A stretch of 64,000 nucleotides of DNA, taken from positions 1,829,619 through 1,893,618 of the forward strand of contig SCFE01000028.1 of NCBI GenBank assembly GCA_004352715.1, in the 5' to 3' direction. Source of the DNA: Hofstenia miamia. Its lineage: Eukaryota > Xenacoelomorpha > Acoela. Below, piece by piece: positions 12,084-23,090 of the stretch. How positions within the stretch are numbered: position 1 is the stretch's first letter; each line of letters starts with the position of its first letter. A model generated the notes under the pieces. It saw only the letters and a program-made list of their open reading frames with translations, was not told the origin of the DNA and made no database searches. Made by a program: the position numbers and the translations under genes.

Positions 12084-12413
12084 ATCATCACAGAAGTCAA
12101 GAAGAAATGCACACCTCATCACATCTACTTTTTCGAAGTCACCCCTGTCTGTGCTCATTATAATCTCTAAAGGAACTTTGCAATCCAACAATGTAATCAA
12201 ATCATAAGAAGTTTCTCTCAACGTCGTCTTAGTGTCATTCCAGTCTTTGATCATTTTCTTCTTGCGCCACGCTCAATCAATTCTACTCTTCTTGCCCACG
12301 ATGGTATTCACCTGTCTCGCAAAGGTCTCTCAGTCTTCATCCGCAATCTAAGGAATTACTTTCACCCTCCGTCAACTCATCCGAATCATTACGGTTCATT
12401 GCGTCAACCCTAA
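12084..12413 (+). pseudogene. LINE ORF1 remnant: SGNH-hydrolase (esterase) C-terminal part
   Basis: One frame stays open over about 110 codons except for a single TAA at about 12168. It reads EVKKKCTPHHIYFFEVTPVC, then SFSQRRLSVIPVFDHFLLAP, then LAHDGIHLSRKGLSVFIRNL. The D-G-I-H-L-S-x-x-G block is the Asp/His block of SGNH (GDSL-like) hydrolases. Such esterase domains are known in ORF1 of CR1-like and related LINEs. It lies 160 bp upstream of an ORF2 with endonuclease, in the same orientation, so I take it as ORF1 of that element. The catalytic serine block would be further upstream and was not found. Confidence 0.68.
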
Positions 12414-12570
12414 ATTTCCTACGCCAAAGCAGCATTCAACAATACACGCCGTGCTCTACTGCCGACATCCGCTTTTCACCCCAAGATAAACTTTTGGAAA
12501 ACACGACTTTTGGAAAACACGATTTTTATTTGCATTACTCCTTAAAAATGTAAAATTATATTATATACAC

Positions 12571-13212
12571 GTGAGACAACCACGCACACACACAAATTTC
12601 ATTATCAACACTACTATGAATGATCAATTAAAATGTAGCAAATTGTTCTTACTTTCATCCATGATTACTTTTATTTATAAGTTAATTATTCTAACAGAAG
12701 ATATAGAATTAAATCCTGGCCCAATCTTAGATGAATGTAATCTTGAAAATTTAGTGAATCATTATAAAGACAATTTTAAGTATATTTATTTAAACGCCAG
12801 AAGTCTGAATTCAAATAGAAATCACTTTCTTAAAATTGCAACTCAATTTGGTTCAAATTCAATTACCACTATTACGGAAACTTGGTTAAACAACGAAATT
12901 AATCCAAATTTGTTCAATCCAGACCCCGCAATCTTTGATGTTTTTGTTAAAAATAGGGATAGTAGAGGTGGTGGTTTTATGATTGTTGTACCAAAAGAAT
13001 TAAATCCAATACGAAAAAAAAATCTTGAATCCGATCATTATGTTTTTGAATCTTTATGGATTGAAATTAAATCACCTACAAATTCCTCTGAACATAAATT
13101 AATTAATGTGACTTATAATCCAAATAAGAATTTCCTTGTAGAATATATAAAGTTTAAATGCGATGAAATTTCAAATATTCCTAATAATAACTATTGCCTA
13201 AACATTAGGTGA
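12571..13212 (+). pseudogene. LINE ORF2 start: hydrophobic leader, 2A-like peptide, endonuclease N-terminal half
   Basis: The frame has a hydrophobic leader (residues 24-41, KLFLLSSMITFIYKLIIL) running into TEDIELNPGP (42-51), a full match to the D-(V/I)-E-x-N-P-G-P consensus of 2A-like ribosome-skipping peptides. Skipping would release a peptide of about 50 residues and start the next product at proline 51. Then follow YLNARSLNSNR and TITETWLNNEI, the first blocks of the exonuclease-endonuclease-phosphatase fold, and RGGGFMIVVP. The true start codon is uncertain; methionines at residues 16 and 31 are possible. The frame breaks at LNIR-stop; one base shift restores GDFNINYF. Confidence 0.85.
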
Positions 13213-13586
13213 CTTTAATATAAACTATTTCAGTTTTTATGAAAAAAATGCATTGAATGAACTATGCGCTATTTATAAATTAAAAATTATCAACACTCAG
13301 ACTCCCACTAGAAGAACGACATTAATTGATTATTTTTTATGTCATTCAGAAACTATATATAAATCTTTAATCCTCGAATCTTTCAGTGATCATGCACTCT
13401 GCATTTATATTAGTACACATCATGTTAAGTTATCTAAGCTTAAAACGATTTATGCTAGGGATTTCAAAAACTATTCAGATGAAATCATGGAAAATTTACT
13501 TAAAAATATTCCATTCGACTATATTTTTACTCTAAATTTTGGTTCCCACATGTTAAATTACATAGCCAGATCAATCAAGCACTAAA
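13213..13586 (+). pseudogene. LINE endonuclease, C-terminal half after a frameshift
   Basis: The frame after the shift reads GDFNINYFSFYEKNALNEL, then TRRTTLIDYFLCHSE and SFSDHALCIYI. GDFN and SDH are the conserved catalytic Asp/Asn and Asp/His blocks of APE-type nucleases. It runs up to the assembly gap at 13587. Confidence 0.85.
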
Positions 13587-14234
13587 NNNNNNNNNNNNNN
13601 NNNNNNNNNNNNNNNNNNNNNNNNNNNNNNNNNNNNNNNNNNNNNNNNNNNNNNNNNNNNNNNNNNNNNNNNNNNNNNNNNNNNNNNNNNNNNNNNNNNN
13701 NNNNNNNNNNNNNNNNNNNNNNNNNNNNNNNNNNNNNNNNNNNNNNNNNNNNNNNNNNNNNNNNNNNNNNNNNNNNNNNNNNNNNNNNNNNNNNNNNNNN
13801 NNNNNNNNNNNNNNNNNNNNNNNNNNNNNNNNNNNNNNNNNNNNNNNNNNNNNNNNNNNNNNNNNNNNNNNNNNNNNNNNNNNNNNNNNNNNNNNNNNNN
13901 NNNNNNNNNNNNNNNNNNNNNNNNNNNNNNNNNNNNNNNNNNNNNNNNNNNNNNNNNNNNNNNNNNNNNNNNNNNNNNNNNNNNNNNNNNNNNNNNNNNN
14001 NNNNNNNNNNNNNNNNNNNNNNNNNNNNNNNNNNNNNNNNNNNNNNNNNNNNNNNNNNNNNNNNNNNNNNNNNNNNNNNNNNNNNNNNNNNNNNNNNNNN
14101 NNNNNNNNNNNNNNNNNNNNNNNNNNNNNNNNNNNNNNNNNNNNNNNNNNNNNNNNNNNNNNNNNNNNNNNNNNNNNNNNNNNNNNNNNNNNNNNNNNNN
14201 NNNNNNNNNNNNNNNNNNNNNNNNNNNNNNNNNN
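13587..14234. other. Assembly gap (648 N)
   Basis: The unknown bases fall between endonuclease and reverse transcriptase of the LINE. Open frames drawn across the N run are meaningless. Confidence 0.99.
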
Positions 14235-15000
14235 TTTTTGATGTATTTGGTGACCATTTATTGTTTGCATTTAATCAATGTATAGTTGAAAACGAATTTC
14301 CGGAGATAATGAAAAAGTCAGATATAACACCTTTGTATAAAAATGGAGATCCCCTCATTGCTAAAAATTATAGGCCAATTTCAATACGCATCCTTTTAAT
14401 AAGCTATTTGAAAGGTTATTGCACATTCAAATCAATCAATATCTTGCATCTGAGAATATTTTATCATCCAAACAATATGGTTTTGCGCTAAACCATAGTA
14501 CAAGTGATGCAATTATTTCAATTACTGAAAAAATATCCGCTACTAAATCTCAAAATAAATCCAGTTGCATAGCTCTTCTAGACTTAAGCAAAGCTTTAAT
14601 TCAATGAATTTTGAAATTTTATCGATTAAAACTTAAAAATTATGGATTTCAACAAAATTCAATTAAGTTAATGAGTTTCTTAAAAAATAGAAAACAGCGT
14701 GTATTAATGATTAACATGAAATCTGATTACATTACAACCGATCGAGGAGTACCTCAAGGCACAGTACTAGGGCCCGTTCTATTTGCAATATATATAAATG
14801 ACATTATTAAACATGTAAACCATAGTGACATTTATCAATTTGCTGATGACACGTGTCTCATAAATACAGATAATGATATCTTTAGGGCCACAAAAAATTT
14901 GCAAAGTGATATTGAAAATCTTTCTAGGTATTTCACATCAAATCAATTAAAAATTAATATTGAAAAAACTGAATTCATTAAAAAATTCATAAAAAAAGTT
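14235..15000 (+). pseudogene. LINE reverse transcriptase, fingers and palm, broken
   Basis: Blocks in order: DITPLYKNGDPLIAKNYRPI, then after a shift YGFALNHSTSDAIISITEKI, CIALLDLSKAL (motif A), a stop, then DRGVPQGTVLGPVLFAIYIN (motif B), YQFADDTCLI (motif C with the two catalytic aspartates) and NQLKINIEKTEF (motif D). The sequence stops matching the family at about 15.0 kb, so thumb and C-terminus are missing. At least two frame breaks. Confidence 0.88.
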
Positions 15001-15741
15001 TTTAGGTGGCACGCCCTTGCTAAAACTTAGATTGCTTAGCGAATTGGCTTCAAACTATTTTTTTAGCTCCTACATTAAATTTTACATCTAGAAAATGGTT
15101 TCCATTGGTTTTTTAGAAAATATCTAGTGCGATATTTTTTAAGAAACCTAACATGAACCATTGTAGGGGCAGGATAATGTAGGACGTCACTGAATCAAAC
15201 AATTTTCAACTAGTCTTTGCGTTAGATAAGTTCAAAAGTTTGTAATTTAGAAGAGAATAAAAGTGAACCGAAGCCGATTCGAGGATTATTAACTGCACAA
15301 TCAACGTTTTATTAAGGTCAATGCCATAAAAAAATTTCACTAGGGAAAATGCTGATTGTGCTGCGAATAATGCTCAGATCGACTTCGTACTACTTTTATT
15401 GTCTTCTAATCTTTATTTTTCATCTAGAAAGTCCTTTTCAAGTTACTTTAAGTAACCTAAAAGCTGATTATGCTAAGACCGGCTGGGAAAATTATTACTT
15501 CAAGATCCAATCTAAGTGCAAGAAAATTGGTCAAATGTGTGATTGTTGTATGTAATCATCTAGTTTATCATTTAACAGTAATATGTACTAATATTAAATA
15601 TAATAGACCCTTAGTTATATTTAGAGACTATTATAATAGTTCAATTTAGTTTGTATTCAGCGCCCCTATAATTGTTCACTTTGCTAAAATGTGGAAGGCC
15701 CTTTCTCCTAAACTAATGTCCCTATATTGCTCAAACTTAAA

Positions 15742-16104
15742 ATAATAAGAGTTAAAGCAATTATTAAAGCAATTATATTGCTAATATGTATATAAAGTCT
15801 ACAAACTAGCACATGACAAAAATACTTACAAAACTATTTGCATATGCATTAATATAATTAAAGGGCAGATTTAATAATAATAATAATAATAATAGTAAGA
15901 GTTAAAGCAAATTTATTGCTGGAGTTAATAACAAAAACTACAAACTAACACACACAAACAAATACTCCCAAACAAATATAAATATACAAAAACATAAATA
16001 TGCTGTTTCCCTAAAGGGCTTAAATTTATATAAATTGAGGCCAGGTGCTTAATTCATTTGTAATTCCAATTAATGATTGCTTAATAATAATAATAATAAT
16101 AATA
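15742..16104 (+). repeat. Two tandem diverged repeats, each ending in (TAA)n
   Basis: Each copy begins close to AGAGTTAAAGCAA and contains ACAAACTA-CACA motifs; they end in (TAA)n tracts at about 15869-15891 and 16083-16104. The shared order and the trinucleotide tails suggest a retroposon 3' end or a short SINE-like unit duplicated head to tail. I saw no tRNA-like promoter boxes. Confidence 0.45.
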
Positions 16105-16385
16105 TTCTTAAATATTCCATATTTTCCACGAATCAATCCAAAAAATATGGAATATTCAACTTTTAAATTTCTTACATTTTGCAAGACTGGGTAAATATAC
16201 AAACCGGCACAATTATATCGTACTAATTAAAATTATTGTTTAGTTTATCTCACACTTCAGAGTTTGGTTTGTTGACCACAATTATACTCACCTTCCATGA
16301 ATGTTTATTATACAGTTAAATTAGTTTTAGTGTATGACAAATAGCAAAAAAAATAAAAATACCCAAAAGATTTTAGGATACCAAT

Positions 16386-17900
16386 GTGTTAGCTCAAACC
16401 CTTCTCAAAGATAATCCAGGCATTTTTACGTCTACGAATGACATTAAAAATGTGTACTGCTTCAAACAACCTTCAGTGCATTGTACCATTCGAATCTCCC
16501 CTGAGGCGCTCGCACGAATTATGAATAATAACATGATTATCAGTTGGATACAAGATCATTCATTGTTTCTCGATTTATGGCCTAGCCAATGTACGCATTG
16601 CCTAGGCTATGGGCATAAAACTAAATAGCACAAGGATGAAGCTATGCCATGCAATCAATCACAACGCACAACACAAATGCTGGAAAGACAACCCTTCAGA
16701 GTACACTTTCAAGCAAATGACAACGCCACTGAAAAAATCTGTGAAAGCCAGCTTGAACCATGGTCATTTTTCCATAAAATTGCTAAATCATTGGGTATTA
16801 CCAATCGGAATCCTGTAGCCTTTACAAATTACCATAAGCAATACAATTCATTCAGCACAAACCGAAGAAACAGGGAAATGGATCTTATGAACTACTTCTT
16901 TGAGCCTTCTTTTAATACTAAACACAGATTTCCATCTGGTCTTAACCTTCAGCTCTACTACAACAAATAATTGCCAGTCTAAATAACAATAAAAGTCCAG
17001 ACAACGTCGCAATACGTGTAGAACATCTCAAAAAGTTACCTCCACATTACATCAACGCAATGTGTTTGATTGATAACATCATTCTCGGCAAAGGCTAATT
17101 CTACATCAACGCAATGTGTTTGATTGATAACATCATTCTCGGCAAAGGCTAATTCCCTGACATCTTCACAGACGCTGTAGCAACGTTTATACGCAAACCA
17201 AAACCTCCTGAAAGTGATGGGTGCCGAAACACTAACACTACCATCAAATTTCCATAACACCTATATTTAGCAAACTGTTGGAAAAACCTATTATTGCTGT
17301 TTTAAACATAACATGGTTATCACACTACCAACATGGGTTCCTTAAACACCGATCTACAGCTACAGCCTTGAAAAACCGCATTTACTGCTAAGCCTCAATT
17401 TCTCCGCAGCTTTCGACAGGGCACCACCTACGTCAATTATTCAAAAGTTCAACACTCCAGACTATCTAACTTCAATAATCTCGAGACTCCTCTCACCTCG
17501 CACTGTACATAGCAAGCTTTACAATGACATCACTCGATATCCAAACCGTTGGAACCCCTCAAGTTAGATAGATTCGTCCTATTCTTTGGATATGTGTTGA
17601 TGAAATCCTCGTAAAGTTACCAGAACAATGTCACACTGTAGCATACACAGACGACATTAACACTTCAATCAAGGTTACATCCCAAGAAGCCATAAATATA
17701 GCTGACAATATTTCTCAGGAACTAACGACATGGTCTATATATAAGGGGCTAAATCTGAACTTGTTCAAGACCCAGGCTGTAATCATCAACAAAAATAACT
17801 ATAAACTTAAAACACCCTCCACCACCTTGCAAACTAAAACTCAACCCAGCAAAATCTTTACGAATTACAAAGTCGTTCAATTTAAGTAACACGGCAAAAA
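16386..17900 (+). mobile_element. LINE relic with zinc-knuckle and reverse-transcriptase remnants
   Basis: The first open part (16386-16628) reads VHCTIRISPEALARIMNNN and then QCTHCLGYGHKTK, a C-x2-C-x4-H knuckle whose last cysteine is lost, as in the first ORF of R1/Jockey-type LINEs. RT pieces follow in shifting frames: SLNNNKSPDNVAIRVEHLKK, YQHGFLKHRSTATAL, an AFDRAPPTSIIQKF motif A, VGTPQV (motif B remnant) and AYTDDINTSI (motif C, YTDD). Many stops and shifts. A perfect 54-bp tandem duplication lies in the RT fingers. No endonuclease recognised. Confidence 0.72.
17048..17155. repeat. Perfect 54-bp tandem duplication
   Basis: Two identical 54-bp units (17048-17101 and 17102-17155), 18 codons each, both encoding YINAMCLIDNIILGKG and a stop. 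Because the copies are identical while the surrounding LINE is decayed, the duplication is recent, or it is an assembly effect. Confidence 0.9.
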
Positions 17901-18430
17901 TAATTACATTAGCTGATATTCCTCCTATAGTGGAAGATGGAAAGCTCATTCACTCCCTTCAATCACGCAAACTCGGTAATCCTATCACATTTCCACAACA
18001 TAATCCTGAGACGAAGGAAGAACGGTCCTCAAAGCTCCTTTTGCTTGATGCATCGCGTTTTAAATTAAATTTTCCCGCTTTTAATTATCTTACTAAAGAC
18101 ATCTCACTTGTATTACCACAGATCATTGCCAAACACAATGGACTGAATTACTTTCGAACAATTACCTCCTTTTGTCGACTGGGATGCAGTGGTCAAAGTT
18201 GGTAAGAAATTTAGTGAAATTTGAAAATTTAAGCGTTATTCTTAATAACAGCAACTGTACTAAGGCTTTATTACAATTTGCAGACCTTCCGCTTTGTAAT
18301 CCTAAAAGAGAAGAAGCTATATGACTCTCCAATCTGAAGAATTTACCTAATGATGTTCATTACCTTCCGTATTCTGGGACCTATACATCTCAAGACAACC
18401 ATCTCTTTTCAGATAATGTCAGTCGCTAAT
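17900..18430 (+). pseudogene. Unidentified coding-like relic
   Basis: A frame from about 17912 reads ADIPPIVEDGKLIHSLQSRK, LGNPITFPQHNPETKEERSS and KHNGLNYF; a shift then gives EQLPPFVDWDAVVKVGKKFS and, after more breaks, NPKREEAI and LPNDVHYLPYSGTYTSQDN. The amino-acid make-up looks like real protein rather than chance. I do not recognise the family. It follows the RT relic in the same direction, so it may be that element's C-terminus or part of another transposon. Confidence 0.4.
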
Positions 18431-19171
18431 TGTTTTTTTGTAAACCGTTTGTCTGGGCTATCACAGTAATTATCTCAAAAAGGTTAATACAAACATATAA
18501 CAATGGTATTTGAACTTGAACCAGCTGTGCCAAAAACCCTATATTATATTCTTACTTTTATAGCAGCTAATGTTACTCACAGTAAATACTAACTTATTTG
18601 TTGTCATTCATTGTAGTTTCATGAATGAAACTTATTTTTATGGCAAATTTGGTATTTTATGCATAGTTTTTCACTTCTTTACAGAAATTGTGTAAGAAAC
18701 ACGCATAATGTGGCAAAACATCCAAACATTAATCGGTAGCGTTCCCTAAAATAAAATAAAGCCTAAAAAACTAATTCTTAATCTTTCAAAAGTGAAAATA
18801 TTTAGCAATATTTGTTATATAACACACAATTTTAGACCGACAAAATTACCTTGGGTAAATAGCTAATGAATAAATTACGTAAAGAATTGAATAACACCAA
18901 AACAAATACTTAATGAAGCAAAAGGCTTCACTATTTTCAAAAAAATAAATAAATACGTACAGGCATTGTTGTCCTGTTCCTGTAACTTCCTATTAAAAGT
19001 TACATGTAGAGTTTGCAAATATAATAAACCGAAATATTCTTCGTTAAATGTGGAATTTTTCAATTAAATCAAATTTAAAATTTTTATGATTGTAAGTTTT
19101 GCTTATAGATTCGGTTTTCCTCGACATGATACTCGAGTATTCGTAACTGAACAAATATATTACTCGTAAAT
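18431..19171. other. Upstream region of DEAF1
   Basis: AT-rich sequence with no obvious TATA or CpG island before the DEAF1 start codon at 19172. The 5' untranslated region and promoter presumably lie here, but I see no decisive signal. Confidence 0.4.
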
Positions 19172-19291
19172 ATGGCCGAAGCTAAACCGGCAGCCGACGA
19201 AATCATTTCGTTAGACGGAACCGATTATTTAGATGATGACGATTCAGCATTTGTATTGGAACAATCAATTACCAAAAGTTCCAGCAAAAAA
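19172..19291 (+). CDS. DEAF1: DEAF1 exon 1 with start codon
   Basis: ATGGCC begins [20 protein letters not shown] and continues [11 protein letters not shown], an acidic N-terminus. The donor is uncertain: AAAAAA|GTTCGT keeps phase 0 with exon 2, while the better-looking TTC|GTAATT four bases on leaves phase 1 and would need an extra exon, possibly in a gap. Confidence 0.72.
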
Positions 19292-22200
19292 GTTCGTAAT
19301 TATGGCTACATCTTAATTATATTTTTTGCAAATTGCTATGAAATACATTTTAGAATGTGCATTAATTTCTAGGAATTTAGAGGTATAAGGCACGTTTCTG
19401 AGCATTTGCGACTGTTTCCCAAACATTTTACTTGGCAGCACCCTATTAAGCTTCATAAATTTTAGCGACACATTATATTTTCTAATAATTTCTATTCTAT
19501 TTCTAGTACTGATACATTAATAGTGAATTGGGGTGACACATCAGTTAGCGATACTAGAATGGGGAATGGGAACAACTGATTTATGATTATAGTTTAGCAA
19601 TTGACTATTCTGATTATTTGGTTTTGCTGCATTAGATTTAATTACGACTGAGTAGCTTGCAATTTATGCATATTGCTGCTAATATTTCATTTTAAATTTG
19701 ATATTTCAATAAATATATTTGTAGTTTATGAGTTTCACATACAAGATTTTACTTATATCGAATCATATAGAATACTTTTAGGCATTCTAAATTTAAAAGT
19801 TAGTTTCATACATCCATATTTAGGATCTATTAAATGTTTGCATGAAACAGCTTTAAATAACTTTCTATACGCATATGCACACAAACGTAATTTTTTGTCA
19901 TTATAATTTTGCTTCGTACTAATGTAAAACTCGTGAAGGGTGATTTATTTGTTTATTAACACAACATCATAATTTGTCATCGCAATTATCAATTTCAACC
20001 ACGTGTTGATGCAAGATATATTTGTTAGATGGTCCCGCTGTTGATCGTTTTCCTCAATAACCCAATTTATTAATGATTAATCAAAATTCCGTAATATCTA
20101 TAGTTTTCTTGAGCAATACAAGGTATAATTTTACTCTAATAAGACCAAAAGCAAAATTATTGCTGAAAAAAGTAACAAAGGGGGATACTACAACATATAT
20201 ATATATATANNNNNNNNNNNNNNNNNNNNNNNNNNNNNNNNNNNNNNNNNNNNNNNNNNNNNNNNNNNNNNNNNNNNNNNNNNNNNNNNNNNNNNNNNNN
20301 NNNNNNNNNNNNNNNNNNNNNNNNNNNNNNNNNNNNNNNNNNNNNNNNNNNNNNNNNNNNNNNNNNNNNNNNNNNNNNNNNNNNNNNNNNNNNNNNNNNN
20401 NNNNNNNNNNNNNNNNNNNNNNNNNNNNNNNNNNNNNNNNNNNNNNNNNNNNNNNNNNNNNNNNNNNNNNNNNNNNNNNNNNNNNNNNNNNNNNNNNNNN
20501 NNNNNNNNNNNNNNNNNNNNNNNNNNNNNNNNNNNNNNNNNNNNNNNNNNNNNNNNNNNNNNNNNNNNNNNNNNNNNNNNNNNNNNNNNNNNNNNNNNNN
20601 NNNNNNNNNNNNNNNNNNNNNNNNNNNNNNNNNNNNNNNNNNNNNNNNNNNNNNNNNNNNNNNNNNNNNNNNNNNNNNNNNNNNNNNNNNNNNNNNNNNN
20701 NNNNNNNNNNNNNNNNNNNNNNNNNNNNNNNNNNNNNNNNNNNNNNNNNNNNNNNNNNNNNNNNNNNNNNNNNNNNNNNNNNNNNNNNNNNNNNNNNNNN
20801 NNNNNNNNNNNNNNNNNNNNNNNNNNNNNNNNNNNNNNNNNNNNNNNNNNNNNNNNNNNNNNNNNNNNNNNNNNNNNNNNNNNNNNNNNNNNNNNNNNNN
20901 NNNNNNNNNNNNNNNNNNNNNNNNNNNNNNNNNNNNNNNNNNNNNNNNNNNNNNNNNNNNNNNNNNNNNNNNNNNNNNNNNNNNNNNNNNNNNNNNNNNN
21001 NNNNNNNNNNNNNNNNNNNNNNNNNNNNNNNNNNNNNNNNNNNNNNNNNNNNNNNNNNNNNNACTGGTAATAATTCGTTCGCCTCTATTGAGAACCCGTT
21101 GGATTTGAATATCAAGGGTAATGGGCAGTGATCCAAAAAGAGGGCAACAATAATCAAATAAGGATACAATGCAACATTGGAAGATTGACCGTAAATCCTG
21201 TTCAGAACATACAAATTTTAGCTGTCTAAGTATTTTAGCTGCACGTTTAACAGAAGCATCCAAATGAGATTTCCATGATAAAGAAGAGTCAATCGTGATG
21301 CCAAGAACACGTATGCTAGACACTATGGGAATTCTATCTGGAATAAGCTCGCGAATAGTACTATTTCGTTTTGTGCTGATGATCATCTGTTGACATTTTT
21401 TGGTCGTTGAGAGTGAGACCATTTAAGTTGCAATAAGTGGAAATATTTTCATAGTCTGTGGTAATTGTGCTGTTTGCACTTACGCGCACGATAGAGGTTA
21501 AATCATCGGCGAACTTAATTAACAAACCATTTGATTCTAATATATATATATAAAATATACAAAATTAATAAATATGCGCACTTACTTAAAGGGCGCTATT
21601 TTGGATATACGGGCTCCATGCATGTGACAGAGAAGAAAGCAAAAAGTGCTTAAAGTAGGCAGGACTGAAAAGAGAAACCGAAACATTGATAATGGCAGCA
21701 AAGGAGCAAGCAATAATAACAAGCTGGGTGAAGAAGCATATAGATAGAAGAATGAGTATAAGTTCAGGCATGACAAGGTGGTACGAATGGTACATTGGAG
21801 CTTGAACAGGCAGCATGGGTTAGAAGCAGGAGCCAAGTTCTATGAGCACAAGCCAAAGGGAGTCATAGAGAATGATAAGGTTAAGATATTGTGGACTTCA
21901 ACATCCAGACAAGCAAGGTGATAGAAGCATGGAGGCCAGACATAGTAGTAGTAGACAAAGAGAAAAGATTGGGAACAGTGATAGACATAGCAGTACCAAA
22001 GGACAGGAATGTAGTAAGCAAGGCGAAAGAGAAGATAGACANNNNNNNNNNNNNNNNNNNNNNNNNNNNNNNNNNNNNNNNNNNNNNNNNNNNNNNNNNN
22101 NNNNNNNNNNNNNNNNNNNNNNNNNNNNNNNNNNNNNNNNNNNNNNNNNNNNNNNNNNNNNNNNNNNNNNNNNNNNNNNNNNNNNNNNNNNNNNNNNNNN

Positions 22201-23051
22201 NNNNNNNNNNNNNNNNNNNNNNNNNNNNNNNNNNNNNNNNNNNNNNNNNNNNNNNNNNNNNNNNNNNNNNNNNNNNNNNNNNNNNNNNNNNNNNNNNNNN
22301 NNNNNNNNNNNNNNNNNNNNNNNNNNNNNNNNNNNNNNNNNNNNNNNNNNNNNNNNNNNNNNNNNNNNNNNNNNNNNNNNNNNNNNNNNNNNNNNNNNNN
22401 NNNNNNNNNNNNNNNNNNNNNNNNNNNNNNNNNNNNNNNNNNNNNNNNNNNNNNNNNNNNNNNNNNNNNNNNNNNNNNNNNNNNNNNNNNNNNNNNNNNN
22501 NNNNNNNNNNNNNNNNNNNNNNNNNNNNNNNNNNNNNNNNNNNNNNNNNNNNNNNNNNNNNNNNNNNNNNNNNNNNNNNNNNNNNNNNNNNNNAGCCAAG
22601 TTCTATGAGCACAAGCCAAAGGGAGTCATAGAGAATGATAAGGTTAAGATATTGTGGACTTCAACATCCAGACAAGCAAGGTGATAGAAGCATGGAGGCC
22701 AGACATAGTAGTAGTAGACAAAGATAAAAGATTGGGAACAGTGATAGACATAGCAGTACCAAAGGACAGGAATGTAGTAAGCAAGGCGAAAGAGAAGATA
22801 GACAAGTACAGAGAGTTGGCAGAGGAAATAGAAAGGCTGTTGAAGTTAAAGAAGGCTGAAGTACCCCGGTAGTAGTAGCCGCACTAGGAGCAGTGAGTAA
22901 GAAGCATAAGAAATACTTGGAGAAGTTGGGAGTACCAAAGTGGGGAGGAGCGGTAGCACAGAAGGCAGCATTGTTAGGTACAGCAAGAGTCCTGAGGAAA
23001 GCTCTCAGACTCCCTGGGAACTGGTGAGTTCCCCGAGCTGAGAGGAAATGA

Positions 23052-23090
<39 letters not shown>

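Larger units (their letters stand above)
12084..15000 (+). mobile_element. APE-type non-LTR retrotransposon (CR1/Jockey-like) with 2A-like motif
   Basis: Order of parts: esterase-like ORF1 remnant, 2A-like motif, apurinic-type endonuclease, a 648-bp gap, then reverse transcriptase ending abruptly near 15.0 kb. Frameshifts at about 13.2, 14.4 and 14.6 kb and a premature stop make it inactive. No 3' tail directly follows the break; (TAA)n-tailed repeats lie 0.9 kb further on. It shares the endonuclease C-terminal spacing and the NPGP leader with the element at 50.4 kb and probably belongs to the same family. Confidence 0.85.

Noticed and set aside
13571-14270. Long open frames across the 13.6-14.2 kb gap
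   Set aside because: They consist almost entirely of unknown bases. The same applies to long frames over 20.2-21.1, 22.0-22.6 and 24.7-24.9 kb.
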